A stretch of DNA of 32,246 bases from Deltaproteobacteria bacterium. Lineage in GTDB: Bacteria; Myxococcota_A; UBA9160; SMWR01. The stretch covers positions 1-32,246 of the forward strand of contig JAFDBP010000191.1 in the NCBI GenBank assembly GCA_019313245.1, given 5' to 3'. The stretch's first letter is position 1; each line of letters begins with the position of its first letter. The notes under the pieces are model-generated. The model was not told the origin of the DNA. It did not search any database and was given only the letters and a program-made list of their open reading frames with translations. The position numbers and the translations under genes are program-made. Below are positions 31,710-32,246 of the stretch, one piece after another.

Positions 31710-32246
31710 TCACGTAAGCTTACTCCGACCGCTCGCTTTCAACTGCGCCACCAGCTCGCGCACGTCCGAACTCCGATCGAGACGGGCGACGAGCAGAGCG
31801 TCCGGAGTGTCGATCACCGCGAGTCCCTCGACGCCCAGCAGCGCGATCGTGCGATCCTCGCTCCAGACCAGATTTGCTCCCGAGCCGCACTCGACGAGGC
31901 CGCCCGCGACGGACCGGGATTTGCCGGACTGCACGCCCAGTTCCTCCGCGAGAGCTGCCCAGGTGCCGACGTCGCTCCAGTGAAAGCGAACCGGCAGCGT
32001 CCAGACCCGGTGGCTGCGCTCGAGAACCGCGAAGTCGATCGAGATCGACGCTGCCCGGCGGTAGATCTGGCGCAGCCGTTCGGCGCTCGGCCGGCGCCGC
32101 GAGTCGAGCAGCGGGCCCAGCGCCCGGTGGATCTGCGGCGCGTGGGTCTCGAGTTCTTCGAGGATCGCGCCCACCGACCATGCGAAAATGCCAGCATTCC
32201 AGAGATAGCCTCCGCGCCGAAGGTAGCGCCGTGCCGTCCTCTCATC
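31710..32246 (-). CDS. Mannose-1-phosphate guanylyltransferase-like protein (5' end off the right edge)
   Basis: Frame open to the window edge: DERTARRYLRRGGYLWNAGIFAWSVGAILEELETHAPQIHRAL...SISIDFAVLERSHRVWTLPVRFHWSDVGTWAALAEEL. Confidence 0.88.
   Translation of the reverse strand, partial: DERTARRYLRRGGYLWNAGIFAWSVGAILEELETHAPQIHRALGPLLDSRRRPSAERLRQIYRRAASISIDFAVLERSHRVWTLPVRFHWSDVGTWAALAEELGVQSGKSRSVAGGLVECGSGANLVWSEDRTIALLGVEGLAVIDTPDALLVARLDRSSDVRELVAQLKASGRSKLT

Noticed and set aside
31677-31730. Possible motif copy upstream of Crp/Fnr (GTAAGCTT-N11-GCGGATGG)
   Set aside because: Spacer is 11 rather than 12 and both boxes carry mismatches; too degenerate to count.

Overview
This 32.2 kb window is GC-rich, gene-dense bacterial chromosome. 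The gene content and order look like a deltaproteobacterial or myxococcota-like lineage, but that placement is an inference. All 26 protein genes I can support lie on the minus strand. In transcription order (right to left) they are: ManC-like (partial) > Crp/Fnr > NtrB-like HK > NtrC-like RR > TPR lipoprotein > LysM protein > dprA > PilZ > trmFO > xerC > hslV > hslU > REC-GAF-GAF > [225-bp structured palindromic element] > argB > argF > J-domain/TPR > lidless Hsp70 > PAS protein > argG > REC-GGDEF > aspS > icd > mdh > sucC > sucD > NuoE-NuoF fusion (partial). Most genes are housekeeping. Three signals deserve follow-up: (1) a recurring 28-bp promoter-like motif, TCA(A/G)GCGC-N12-GCCGATAA, upstream of five signalling/envelope/chaperone genes, with identical spacing each time; (2) a 225-bp element bounded by a ~25-bp imperfect inverted repeat, with nested internal hairpins and a possible TA duplication, which could be a MITE or a structured RNA; (3) a J-domain/TPR + lid-less Hsp70 + PAS module inserted between argF and argG. 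No tRNA, rRNA, CRISPR array or intact transposase was recognised.
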